64,000 nt of DNA from Conchocele bisecta (GCA_029237695.1 CM055268.1:55141131-55205130), one strand, 5' to 3'. Positions 9,245 through 20,532 are shown, counted from the stretch's first letter. Made by a program: numbers and translations. Notes: generated by a model from the sequence alone, not told the origin.

Positions 9245-10999
9245 CTGTTCAATCTGAATGTAGAGCTGGGTACTTCCAGTGTACAGCTGGCTCTGCAATC
9301 GACATTCAAACTTGTGTTGTCAGTTTAATATGAATGTAGAGCTGGGTACTTCCAATGTACAGCTGGCTCTGCAATCGACATTCAAACTCGTATTGTCAGT
9401 TCAATCTGAATGTACAGCTGGGTACTTCCAATGTACAGCTGGCTCTACAATCGACATTCAAACATTAATTTTGCGTTGAATGTGAATGTAGAGCTGAGTA
9501 CTTCCAATGTACAGCTGGCTCTGCAATCGACATTCAAACTTGTATTTTCCGTCGATTCTGAATGTAGAGCTGGGTATTTCCAATGTACAGCTGGCTCTGC
9601 AATCGACATTCAAGCTCGCATTTTCTGTTCAATATGAATGTAGAGCTGGGTACTGCCAATGTACAGCTGGCTCTGCAATCGACATTCAAACTCGTATTGT
9701 CAGTTCAATCTGAATGTACAGCTATGTACTTCCAATGTACAGCTGGCTCTACAATCGACATTCAAACATTAATTTTGCGTTGAATGTGAATGTAGAGCTG
9801 GATACTTCCAATGTACAGCTGGCTCTGCAATCGACATTCAAACTCGCATTTTCTTTTCAATCTGAATGTAGAGCTGGGTACTTCCAACGTACAGCTGGCT
9901 CTGCAATCGACATTCAAACTTATATTGTCAGTTCAATCTGAATGTAGAGCTGGGTACTTCCAATGTACAGCTGGCTCTGCAATCGACATTCAAACTCGTA
10001 TTGTCAGTTCAATCTGAATGTAGAGCTGGGTACTTCCAATGTACAGCTGGCTCTACAATCGACAATCAAACATTTATTTTCGGTTGAATGTGAATGTAGA
10101 GCTGGGTACTTCCAATGTACAGCTGGCTCTGCAATCGACATTCAAACTCGCATTTTCTGTTCAATATGAATGTAGAGCTGGGTACTTCCAATGTACAGCT
10201 GGCTCTGCAATCGACATTCAAACTCGCATTTTATGTTCAATCTGAATGTAGAGCTGGGTACTTCCATTGTACAGCTGGCTCTGCAATCGACATTCAAACT
10301 TGTGTTGTCAGTTTAATATGAATGTAGAGCTGGGTACTTCCAATGTACAGCTGGCTCTGCAATCGACATTCAAACTCGTATTGTCAGTTCAATCTGAATG
10401 TACAGCTGGGTACTTCCAATGTACAGCTGGCTCTACAATCGACATTCAAACATGTATTTTCCGTTGATTCTGAATGTAGAGCTGGGTGCTTCCAATGTAC
10501 AGCTGGCTATGCAATCGACATTCCAATTCGCATTTTCTGTTCAATATGAATGTAGAGCTGGGTACTTCCAATGTACAGCTGGCTCTACAATCGACATTCA
10601 AACATTAATTTTGCGTTGAATGTGAATGTAGAGCTGGATACTTCCAATGTACAGCTGGCTCTGCAATCGACATTCAAACATGTATTTTCCGTTGATTCTG
10701 AATGTAGAGCTGGGTACATCCAATGTACAGCTGGCTCTGCAATCGACATTCACACATATATTGTCGGTTCAATCTGAATGTAGAGCTGGGCATTCCCAAT
10801 GTAGAGCTGGCTCTGCAATCGACATTCAAACATGTATTTTCTGTTGAATCTGAATGTAGAGCTGGGAATTTCCAATGTACAGCTGGCTCTGCAATCGACA
10901 TTCAAATACATATTTTCCGTTGATTCTGAATGTTGAGCTGGGTATTTCCAATGTACAGCTGGCTCTGCAATCGACATTCAAACTCGCATTTTCTGTTCA

Positions 11000-11720
11000 A
11001 TTCTGAATTTACAGCCTGGGTAACTTTCCAATGTACAGCTTGCTCAGCAATCGAACATTTCAAAACTCCCGTAAATTGTCAGTTTCAATCTGAATGTAGA
11101 CTCCTGGGTACTTCCAATGTACAGCTTGGCTCTACAATCGACATTCAAACAATTTAATTTTCTTTTTTGAATTGAATGAATATAAGCTGGGTACTTCCAC
11201 AATGTAAACAAGCTGGCTCAGTCAATCGACATTCAAAACATGTCATTTATTTTTCCGTCTATATTCTGAATGTAAGAGCTGGGTATTTTCTAATGTAGCA
11301 AGCTGGCTCTGCAATCGACATTCCAAACACTTTTCTGTTCAATGTGAATGTAGAGCTGGGTACTTCCAATGTACAGCTGGCTCTGCAATCGACATTCAAA
11401 CTTGTATTGTCATTTCAAATCTGAATGTAGAGCTGGGTACTTTCCAATGTACAGCTGGCTCTGCAATTGACATTCAAAACTTGTATTGTCAGTTCAATCT
11501 GAATGTACAGCTGGGGGTACTTCCAAGTACAGCTGGACTTACAATCGACATTAAACAAAATTTTTAAATTTTTTCCGTTGAATGTGAATGTAGAGCTGGG
11601 TACTTCCAACGTACAGCTGGCTCTGCAATCGACATTCAAACTCGCATTTTATGTTAAATATGAAGTAGAGCTGGGTACTTAATTCCAATGTACAGCTGGC
11701 GCTAGCAATCGACATTCAAA
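11000..11720 (+). other. Indel-rich segment of the array, probably unpolished read sequence
   Basis: Monomers here carry many single-base insertions and homopolymer growths (cagcctggg, aactttcc, catttcaaaactcccg, gactcctggg) unlike the clean monomers on either side, with a clean monomer at 11330-11400. The pattern resembles raw long-read error more than evolution. Confidence 0.6.
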
Positions 11721-12329
11721 CTCGTATTGTCAGTTCAATCTGAAAGTAGAGCTGGGTACTTCCAATGTACAGCTGGCTGTGCAATCGACATTCAAACTCG
11801 CATTTTCTGTTCAATCTGAATGTAGAGCTGGGTACTTCGAATGTACACTGGCTGTGCAATCGACAATCAACTCGTATTTTCTGTTGAATCTGAATGTAAG
11901 GCTGGGGCACTTCGAATGTACAGCTGGCTGTGCAATCGACATTTGAACTCGTATTTTCTGTTCAATATGAATGTAGAGCTGGGTACTTCGAATGTATAGT
12001 TGGCTCTGCAATCGACATTCAAAATCACATTTTATGCTGAATATGAATGTATGCTGGATAGTTCCTATGTACAGCTGGCTCTGCAATCGACATTCACACA
12101 TGTATTTTCGAGTGAATCTGAATGTACAGCTGGCTACTTCGAATGTACAGCTGGCTGTGCAATCCACATTTAAACTCGTATTTTCTTTTCAATCTGAATG
12201 TAGAGCTGGGTACTTCGAATGTACAGCTGGCTCTGCAATCGACATCCAAACTCGCATTTACTGTTCAATCTGAATGTAGAGCTGGTTACTTCGAATGTAC
12301 AGTTGGCTGTGTAGTCGACATTTGAACAG

Positions 12330-14395
12330 GTGTGTTTGAATACAGTGCTGGGTAGTTTGAATACCGAGCTGGGTCTGAGATCGTTATTCAGTACTATGTT
12401 TTCTGTATATTCTGAATACAGAGCTGGCACGTATGAATAACGAAGCTGGCTCTGAGATCGTTATTCAGCTCTCGCGTGCCCTTTTTGCGGCAAAATGAAC
12501 TGCCTTTTAGAGATAAAGCAGCATAAGTTGTTTAAAAGTCGTTTTTCAAAGTCGCGTCCAAGGCTATGTCGGTCCCAGTCACCTGTGAAGCATCGGTGAA
12601 AAAATCATGCAAATCCGATAAAGAAAGTGGCATTCCATTTTTTTGGCGATAACTTCGTAATTAATGGGCCGATTTGCATGCGGTTTTCGGTATTCTGAAT
12701 ATTTATTTTGTCATCGTTTGAATATAGAGCTGGGTAGTTTGAATAACGAGCTGGCTCTGAGATCGTTATTCAAGATTGTTTTAGTATAAGCCGAATACAG
12801 AGCTGGATAGTATGAATAACGAGCTGGTTCTGAGATCGTTATTCAGCTCTCGCGTGCCCTTTTTGCGGCAAAATGAACTGCCTTTTACAAATAAAGCAGC
12901 CTAAGTTGTTTAAAAGTCGTTTTTCAAAGTCGCGTCCAAGGCTATGTCGGTCCCAGTCACCTGTGAAGCATCGGTGAAAAAATCATGCAAATCCGATAAA
13001 GAAAGTGGCATTCCATTTTTTTGGCGATAACTTCGTAATTAATGGGCCGATTTGCATGCGGTTTTCAGTATTCTGAATATTTATTTTGGCAACGTTTGAA
13101 TATAGAGCTGGGTAGTTTGAATAACGAGCTGGCTCTGAGATCGTTATTCAGAACAATGTTTTAGTATAAGCCGAATTCAGAGCTGGATAGTTTGAATAAC
13201 GAGCTGGCTGTGATATCGTTATTCAGATTTGCTTTGGTAGTATTTGAATACTGAGACGGTAAGTTCGAATAACGAGCTGGCTGTGAGATTGTATTTTCGC
13301 AACATTAGATTACAGTGCTGGGTAGTTTGAATAACGAGCTGGGTCTGAGATCATTATTCAGTACTATGTTTTCTGTATATTCTGAATATTCTGTAATCAA
13401 ATGTTGCGAAAATACAATCTCAACAGCCAGCTCGTTATTCAAACTTACCAGCTCTGTATTCAAATACTGCCAAAGCAAATCTGAATAACCGTATATCACA
13501 GCCAGCTCGTTATTCAAACTATCCAGCTCTGTATTCGGCTTATACTAAAACAATTTTCTGAATAACGATCTCAGAGCCAGCTCGTTATTCAAACTACCCA
13601 GCTCTATATTCAAACGTTGCCAAAATAAATATTCAGAATACCGAAAACCGCATGCAAATCGGCCTATTAATTACGAAGTTATCGCCAAAAAAATGGAATG
13701 CCACTTTCTTTATCGGATTTGCATGATTTTTTTACCGATGCTTCACAGGTGACTGGGACCGACATAGCATTGGACGCGACTTTGAAAAACGACTTTTAAA
13801 CAACTTAGGCTGCTTTATCTCTAAAAGGCAGTTCATTTTGCCGTAAAAATGGCACGCGAGAGCTGAATAACGATCTCAGAGCCAGCTCGTTATTCATACT
13901 ATCCAGCTCTGTATTCGGCTTATACTAAAACAAATTTCTGAATAACGATCTCAGAGCCAGCTCGTTATTCAAACTACCCAGCTCTATATTCAAACGTTGC
14001 CAAAATAAATATTCAGAATACCGAAAACTGCATGCAAATCGGCCCATTAATTACGAAGTTCTCGCCAAAAAAATGGAATGCCACTTTCTTTATCGGATTT
14101 GCATGATTTTTTCACCGATGCTTCACAGGTGACTGGGACCGACATAGCATTGGACGCGACTTTGAAAAACGACTTTTAAACAACTTATGCTGCTTTATCT
14201 CTAAAAGGCAGTTCATTTTGCCGCAAAAAGGGCACGCGAGAGCTGAATAACGATCTCAGAGCCAGCTCGTTATTCATACGTGCCAGCTCTGTATTCAGAA
14301 TATACAGAAAACATAGTACTGAATAACGATCTCAGACCCAGCTCGGTATTCAAACTACCCAGCACTGTATTCAAACACACCTGTTTAAATGTCGA
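12330..14395. repeat. Palindromic core of the foldback element
   Basis: Built of gaataacgagctggctctg / gagatcgttattca units related to but distinct from the 76-bp monomer, plus four ~250-bp blocks (about 12466-12715, 12842-13093, 13608-13864, 13988-14244), two per arm, spaced ~376 bp. Arms pair up to gattacag (ends 13315) and ctgtaatc (starts 13391), leaving a ~75-bp spacer. Each block has ATGCAAAT and ATTTGCAT octamers (eight in all). No open frame of note. Confidence 0.88.
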
Positions 14396-17310
14396 CTACA
14401 CAGCCAACTGTACATTCGAAGTAACCAGCTCTACATTCAGATTGAACAGTGAGTGAGTGAGTGAGTGAATAGGGTTTAACGTCCGCTTTTCTGACATAGA
14501 GGTACAAGCCTCAGGGAGTCTACACGCAGACGGGTCAACGGGGTCGTGTCCCGTATCCACCTGTCCGAGGGGGGTAAATCCCAACTTCAGAACTCAATAT
14601 TTACAATCAAAATATATATTCAGTCCTGAAATTAGAACAACCTGATCTGGTGCCAGGCCCTCGCCACACCAGCATCATTTATCCCATCCCCTAAAAGTAA
14701 TAGGATTAGCGCTAATCTTACTTTTATATATGGGGCATAGCCTGACTCAACTCTCACATACACGAAAGCCAAAAATGTACATGAGGGCCAAATCCGGTAT
14801 AGTGGGTTCTGGAAAGTATGAACCCAATCGTTAAGCCAGTTTAGTCGCCTTTTACGACAAGCAATGGCTACTGCAGCACTATTCTCAGGATCAGTTGATC
14901 CCGCCCCGGTGCCTGCACGGGGCCAGATTGAACAGAAATGCGAGTTTGGATGTCGATTGCAGAGCCAGCTGTACATTCGAAGTACCCAGCTCTACATTCA
15001 GATTGAAAAGAAAATACGAGTTTAAATGTAGATTGCACAGCCAGCTGTACATTCGAAGTAGCCAGCTGTACATTCAGATTCACACGAAAATACATGTGTG
15101 AATGTCGATTGCAGAGCCAGCTGTACATAGGAACTATCCAGCACTACATTCATATTCAGCATAAAATGTGATTTTGAATGTCGATTGCAGAGCCAACTGT
15201 ACATTCGAAGTACCCAGCTCTACATCCAGATTGAACAGAAAATACGAGTTCAAATGTCGATTGCACAGCCAGCTGTACATTCGAAGTGACCAGCTCTACA
15301 TTCAGATTCAACAGAAAATATGAGTTTGAATGTCGATTGCACAACCAGCTGTACATTCGAAGTACCCAGCTCTACATTCAGATTGAACAGAAAATGAGAG
15401 TTTGAATGTCGATTGCAGAGCCAGCTGTACATTGGAAGTACCCAGCTCTACTTTCAGATTGAACTGACAATACGAGTTTGAATGTCGATTGCAGAGCCAG
15501 CTGTACATTGGAAGTACCCAGCTCTCCATTCATATTGAACAGAAAATGCGAGTTTGAATGTCGATTGCAGAGCCAGCTGTACATTGGAAATACCCAGCTC
15601 TACATTCAGAATCAACGGAAAATACATGTTTGAATGTCGATTGCAGAGCCAGCTGTAGATTGGAATTACAAAGCTCTACATTCAAATTCAACGGAAAATT
15701 AATGTTTGAATGTCGATTGTAGAGCCAGCTGTACATTGGAAGTACCCAGCTGTACATTCAGATTGAACTGACAATACGAGTTTGAATGTCGATTGCAGAG
15801 CCAGCTGTACATTGGAAGTACCCAGCTCTACATTCAGATTGAACGGACAATACAAGTTTGAATGTCGATTGCAGAGCCAGCTGTACATTGGAAGTACCCA
15901 GCTCTACATTCATATTGAACAGAAAATGCGTGTTTGAATGTCGATTGCAGAGCCAGCTGTACATTGAAAATACTCAGCTCTACATTCAGAATCGACGGAA
16001 AATACATGTTTGAATGTCGATTGCAGAGCCAGCTGTACATTGGAAGTACCCAGCTCTACATTCACATTCAACAGAAAATAAATGTTTGAATGTCGATTGT
16101 AGAGCCAGCTGTACATTGGAAGTACCCAGGTCTACATTCAGATTGAACTAACAATACGAGTTTGAATGTCGATTGCAGAGCCAGCTGTACATTGGAAGTA
16201 CCCAGCTGTAAATTCAGATTGAACAGAAAATGCGAGTTTGAATGTCGATTGCAGAGCCAGCTGTACATTGGAAATACCCAGCTCAACATTCAGAATCAAC
16301 GGAAAATATATATTTGAATTTCGATTGCAGAGCCAGCTGTACATTGGAAATACCCAGCTCTACATTCAGATTCAACAGAAAATACATGTTTGAATGTCGA
16401 TTGCAGAGCCAGCTGTACATTGGAAGTACCCAGCTCTACATTCACATTCAACGGAAAATTAATGTTTGACTTTCGATTGTAGAGCCAGCTGTACATTGGA
16501 AGTACCCAGCTGTACATTCAGATTGAACTGACAATACGATTTTGAATGTCGATTGCAGAGCCAGCTGTACATTGGAAGTATCCAGCTCTACATTCAGATT
16601 GAACTGACAATATAAGTTTGAATGTCGATTGCAGAGCCAGCTGTACATTGGAAGTATCCAGCTCTACATTCAGATTGAACAGAAAATGCGAGTTTGAATG
16701 TCGATTGCAGAGCCAGCTGTACATTGGGAATACCCAGCTCTACATTCAGATTCAACCGAAGATATACATGTTTGAATGTCGATTGCAGAGCCAGCTGTAC
16801 ATTGGGAATACCCAGCTCTACATTCAAATTGAACGGAAAATACATGTTTCAATGTCGATTGCAGAGCCAGCTGTACATTGGAAGTACCCAGCTCTACATT
16901 CAGATTCAACCGAAAATAAATGTTTGAATGTCGATTGTAGAGCCAGCTGTACATTGGAAGTACCCAGCTGTACATTCAGATTGAACTGACAATACAAGTT
17001 TGAATGTCGATTGCAGAGCCAGCTGTACATTGGAAGTACCCAGCTCTACATTCATATTGAACTGACAATACGAGTTTGAACGTCGATTGCAGAGCCAGCT
17101 GTACATTCAGATTGAACGGACAATACAAGTTTGAATGTCGATTGCAGAACCAGCTGTACATTGGCACTAGCCAGCTGTACATTCACTTTGTACTGTAAGT
17201 ACAAATGTCCATTGCAGAGCCAGCAGCGCATTGGAACTAGCCAGCTGTTCATTCAAGTTTTCTACATATCCTAACTTTACAGCTCTACATTTAACTCGAC
17301 ATTCGATAAG
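14395..17310 (-). repeat. 76-bp tandem array, right arm of foldback
   Basis: About 32 monomers in reverse orientation. The outer block (16450-17270) mirrors the outer left block (7280-8130) monomer by monomer, including the rare catgtatatcttcggttg variant (about 7822 and 16750). The inner monomers (14395-15420) carry the ttcgaatg variant, as in the left arm. Interrupted by a retroposon at 14450-14923. Confidence 0.96.
14450..14923 (+). mobile_element. Mollusc-type SINE-like retroposon in right array
   Basis: A 474-bp block starting with (tgag)n and aatagggtttaacgtccg, flanked by a 12-bp duplication CAGATTGAACAG (14438-14449 and 14924-14935). It is homologous to 8849-9244 through the middle, but extends further 3' with tttagtcgccttttacgac, typical of mollusc repeats (from memory). 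The duplicated target is the reverse complement of the left-arm target, so both copies hit the same monomer position. Confidence 0.85.
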
Positions 17311-17358
17311 AATGTTGATTGTCGATCTGCGATTGCAGTGCTAACTTCACACAGCCAA

Positions 17359-17450
17359 CAATATTTACAAACTTAACGATACTTGCCGTAAATAATGTCG
17401 AAAGTTGACGAATCAATAATGATACAATCAGTACTGTACAAATTGGATTG
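17359..17450. mobile_element. Family N, right part, continuing from 7215
   Basis: ttacaaacttaacgatac...gccgtaaataatgtcgaaa then gttgacgaatc matches N consensus between its outer arm and its loop. Diverged, but collinear with the 7130-7215 fragment. Confidence 0.6.
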
Positions 17451-17517
17451 GGTTGAACGTAAGCTTATATAAATCCTCTCCCAGCGAGATGTGTTGGTCA
17501 GTGGAAGAAGGAGACTA

Positions 17518-17757
17518 CAGTGGGGCCAGCGTGTAAGTGCCCACATGAACAGGTTGGTTCGCTACCCACCCAAAGTGTATGTTGTTACCACTCAGTTGAA
17601 CCGTCTCGCCGAGACGGTTCAACTGAGTGGTAACAACATACACTTTTGATGCGAAATGAAAAATATTGCAGAAAAATATTTACATTTTTGTTTATGCATA
17701 AAATATAGCGTTCCAACCTGTCGTGTTCGTTCGTGTGTGCACTTACACGCTGACCCC
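17518..17757. mobile_element. Family F with a family A element inside
   Basis: Left F arm cagtggggccagcgtgtaag (17518-) and right arm ccaacctgtcgtgttcg...gctgacccc (17712-17757) enclose an intact A palindrome (17572-17650). The same arrangement occurs at 44771-45092. Confidence 0.85.
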
Positions 17758-17769
17758 CTCATGGCATTA

Positions 17770-17990
17770 GACCCCTTCCTCCACTGATCCCTTCCATTCT
17801 ATGTACATGTATGTCAATTTCATAGGGTTCAAATTAACGTTCGTAAACTCACACTAGTTTGCAGTCCATGTATAGAAAACATCATGACGTATTGATATTT
17901 ATTAAACGAGCTTACTAATTTCATAAAAAAGAAAGAGGCTGTCGAGTTGCTTAATAAATCAGTTAAATCATTGCAAAGGTTACATTTTAT
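17770..17990. other. Spacer with AB-type fragment
   Basis: tttattaaacgagcttactaa and tttcataaaaaagaaagagg (17890-17938) are a degraded copy of the hairpin found at 38500-38575 and 58990-59090. Otherwise featureless. Confidence 0.4.
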
Positions 17991-18480
17991 TATACGCCCG
18001 TTTGAAAAAATAGGACGTATTATGTATTCACCTTGTACGGCGGGCGGGCGGGCACAGCTTGTCCACGCAATAACTAGAGTTATACTCGACGGATTGTAAC
18101 CAAATTCGGTTTACATGTTTATCACAGAAGCCTATCGATTTTCGATTTCCGATGACTTATCTCCCCTTGGCGGCCATTTTTAATTGTCCCACTCTGTACC
18201 CTTGTCCACGCAATAACTAAAGTTCTACTTGACGGATCGTAACCGAATTCAGTATACATGTTTATGACGGCAGAATGAAGAAGCCTATTGATTTTTAAAT
18301 ATTTCCGATATCTTACAAATGTATATCCCCTTGGCGATTTTTGATTTTCGGACTTAGTATCCTTCTCCACGCAATAACTCAAATTTGGTATACATGTTTA
18401 TCACGTCAAGATGAAGAACCCTAATGGTTTTCAGTGCGTTATCTCCCCTTGTTGACTGGCCTTGCCTCGACGGGCGTATA
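17991..18480. mobile_element. Family S element (copy 1)
   Basis: Bounded by TATACGCCCG (17991) and CGGGCGTATA (18480). Interior: gcgggcgggcgggcacagc, then gtccacgcaataact repeated with tgacggatcgtaacc(ga) and tacatgtttatcac units, i.e. an internal ~150-bp repeat. Related copies at 18941-19310 and, split by P, at 37985-38420. Confidence 0.75.
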
Positions 18481-18504
18481 TTGTGACCTTCGGCACTCTT
18501 GTTT

Positions 18505-18720
18505 GTGGCTGCGACTGGAGAATGGGGCTTATGTGTTTTGCGACCAATGTTGATCCAGACCAACCTGTGCATCCGCAGTCTGATCAGGATCTACACTGTT
18601 CACAATTCCATCAATGAAACACCTGATCTGATAATATAACAAGCAATATAGATCATTATCTGGCTACAGGAGTCTGCTATTCGATTAGGAGCTACACTGG
18701 TCACAACCACATTTGTGTTA
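18505..18720. mobile_element. Family O element
   Basis: gtggctgcgactggagaatgg...gcgaccaatgttgatccag ... gtgcatccgcagtctgatca ... gagctacactggtcacaacc. Its ends are inverted repeats of each other, clearer at 33160-33392. It sits between two S copies. Confidence 0.75.
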
Positions 18721-18940
18721 CATGTATAAGCACATCATCATACGCTGAAGCCATCTCTGCATCTCTGCAGCCATCATATCTGCATCTTTCTTACACTACT
18801 GTATATATGAATCATGTATACTGCGAAATAGCAGGGACGTACCGTGCAGAAATTGCGCAACTGATGATACAAGTTGGAAACTTGGCACATTTATAGTTTA
18901 TGACATTGATATAACATTGATTTATGGCATTGACATTTTT

Positions 18941-19310
18941 TATACGCCCGTTTGAAAATACGGGACTTATTATGTACGGGCGGGCAGGCGGCGGGAGGAC
19001 GGGCACAGTTTGTCCACGCAATAACAAGAGTTATACTTCACAGATTGTAACCAAATTCTGTATGTATACATGTTTATCACAGCAACACGAAGAAGCCTAT
19101 TGATTTTGTAAGTTTTCCGATAACTCATCTCCCTTGGCGGCCATTATTTTTATTTTTGGACTCTGTATCTTTATCCATGCAATAACTCAAGTTCTACTTT
19201 ATGGATCGGAACCAAATCCAGTATACATGTTTATGTCAAGATGAAGAACCCTATTGGTATTCAGTGAGTTATGTCCTCTTGTTGACTGGCCTTGCCTCGA
19301 CTGGCGTATA
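18941..19310. mobile_element. Family S element (copy 2)
   Basis: TATACGCCCG at 18941 and ctggcgtata at 19310, same order of internal motifs as 17991-18480 but about 120 bp shorter through loss of one internal unit. Confidence 0.75.
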
Positions 19311-19349
19311 TTGTGACCTTCTGCACCGTTGTTAGATGTAGACCCACTT

Positions 19350-19715
19350 AACAATCAATATGACCGCCATTTTCAAGATGGCCACCAGATCTAAATTACT
19401 TTTCCCGTAAATACTTTATTTAACAAGCGTTTGTAACAAATTGCTCATAAATGTACAGTGTAAGATACAACAATTAATTGTGTATGTAAAAAGTGGTTTA
19501 TTTCAGCTATTGTCTATACAAAAATATGATGGCCGCAATGTTCAAGATGGCCGCCATTTTAAGATGGCTTCATACACTGTATATATATTTCACTTTCGAC
19601 TGACAATTTGAAATGAATAAAACTGCAAACGATTGCCCAATACATTCTAACGATATTGCAACATAAATGAACCTATTCATTTACATGGACACCTTTTCCA
19701 AGATGGCCGCCACAT
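19350..19715 (+). promoter_or_regulatory. Cluster of YY1-like AAGATGGCCGCC motifs
   Basis: ccgccattttcaagatggcc (19362-19381), atggccgcaatgttcaagat and gatggccgccattttaagat (19528-19566), and ccaagatggccgcc (19699-19712). The GCCGCCATTTT at 19550-19560 is the complement of the YY1 consensus AAnATGGCGGC (known). It may equally be a degenerate dispersed repeat; no gene is nearby. Confidence 0.35.
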
Positions 19716-19965
19716 AATTCATGCTTCCAAACTGTTCACTGGTTTATTACGTGATACTATGTGTGATATGTATATGCTATGCGAAGTACCAACATGTACG
19801 CACGAGTGTCGATGGTTTTATGAAACAAGTGAGTATATGTACTATTGCTTTGTTTGGAAAAATGTACACTAAATTTTGCGACAGGAATTTTTTTTCTTTG
19901 TAGACGATTCTGTGTAAGAAGGATTACTCTCCTGGTTTACTTGTTATTGTTACATGGTTTCCGTT

Positions 19966-20155
19966 GTTTGCACATATGCACATATGTGCAAACAAATAGC
20001 GCGTGCTGTTTGCACATGGCTTTAGGCAATGCTCATTCCGGGGCCGCTCGTAATGGAAGTGCCTTAATGACGTCACTACGCGGAAGTGCCTTCATGACGT
20101 CACTACTTCATGACGTTCATGACGTTCATGACGTTCATGACGCGGCCCCGGAATA
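19966..20155. repeat. Palindrome plus CRE-rich 9-bp tandem
   Basis: A perfect 28-bp palindrome gtttgcacatatgc/gcatatgtgcaaac-type at 19966-19993 is followed by an inverted pair cattccggggccgc (20034) and gcggccccggaat (20142-20154). Between them are two TGACGTCA sites (20068-20075, 20095-20102) and a ttcatgacg 9-mer repeated about five times (20091-20141). Confidence 0.8.
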
Positions 20156-20264
20156 TGCATACCGAAAATTATCTACTTGAATGAGACGATTTTATAAAAG
20201 TACTGAAAATACTGAATATAATGCTCAAATTACATCAGTTTTTTGTTGGAAATGTAACAATAAC

Positions 20265-20402
20265 GTTTGATCATGTCCAGCCGTGTGCAAACGTTTGCTG
20301 TGGCCCTCGGGAACTGTTTGAACCCGCGGCCTGCGGCCTTGGGGTTCATACAGTTCCCTCGGGCCACAGCAAACGTTTGCACACGGCTGGACATGATCAA
20401 AC
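20265..20402. repeat. 138-bp CpG-containing palindrome
   Basis: gtttgatcatgtccagccgt ... acggctggacatgatcaaac, arms of ~60 bp with few mismatches and a GC-rich centre (cgcggcctgcgg). It explains the open frames of 144 (plus) and 75 (minus) codons here, which I reject as genes. Confidence 0.9.
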
Positions 20403-20532
20403 CTTATATTATATGAAGGATGTGTTACATTCGTGTTACATATGGGATACATTTGTTCACATATTCATTTGGGAAACTGTTTCAAATCAAACTGGTTACA
20501 GTGCCAGATGGATCATGGTTCGATATATGATT

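Larger units (their letters stand above)
7262..12330 (+). repeat. 76-bp tandem array, left arm of foldback
   Basis: About 60 monomers of aatgtacagctggctctgc...tcgacattcaaa...ctgaatgtagagctgggta, period exactly 76 (e.g. frame starts at 9963, 10039, 10115). Because 76 is not a multiple of three, every frame stays open for ~66-75 codons on either strand, producing many spurious peptides. Each canonical monomer contains one CAGCTG. Monomers near the core (11838-12320) carry ttcgaatg instead of ttccaatg. Interrupted by a retroposon at 8849-9244; 11000-11720 is indel-rich. Confidence 0.97.
7216..17358. mobile_element. Giant foldback element with tandem-array arms
   Basis: The outermost ~140 bp on each side are inverted copies (ttggctgtgtgaagttagca at 7216; its complement ending at 17358), followed on each side by head-to-tail 76-bp monomers in opposite orientation and a palindromic core (12330-14395) whose arms meet around 13353. 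The left arm is ~6.1 kb, the right ~4.0 kb. Long terminal inverted repeats made of tandem repeats are the known hallmark of foldback (FB/TU/Galileo-like) transposons. No transposase frame is visible, so it is non-autonomous or a relic. Both flanks are halves of one N element, supporting insertion. Confidence 0.85.

Noticed and set aside
7322..17252. Dozens of 60-123-residue open frames with recurring peptide words on both strands
   Set aside because: They are translations of the 76-bp satellite. Because 76 leaves remainder one on division by three, each monomer shifts the frame and all frames look open; no start context, splice sites or non-repeat extension.
7216..17358. Reading the 76-bp array as a CRISPR array
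   Set aside because: There are no unique spacers between constant repeats; the whole monomer is repeated, and the genome is eukaryotic.
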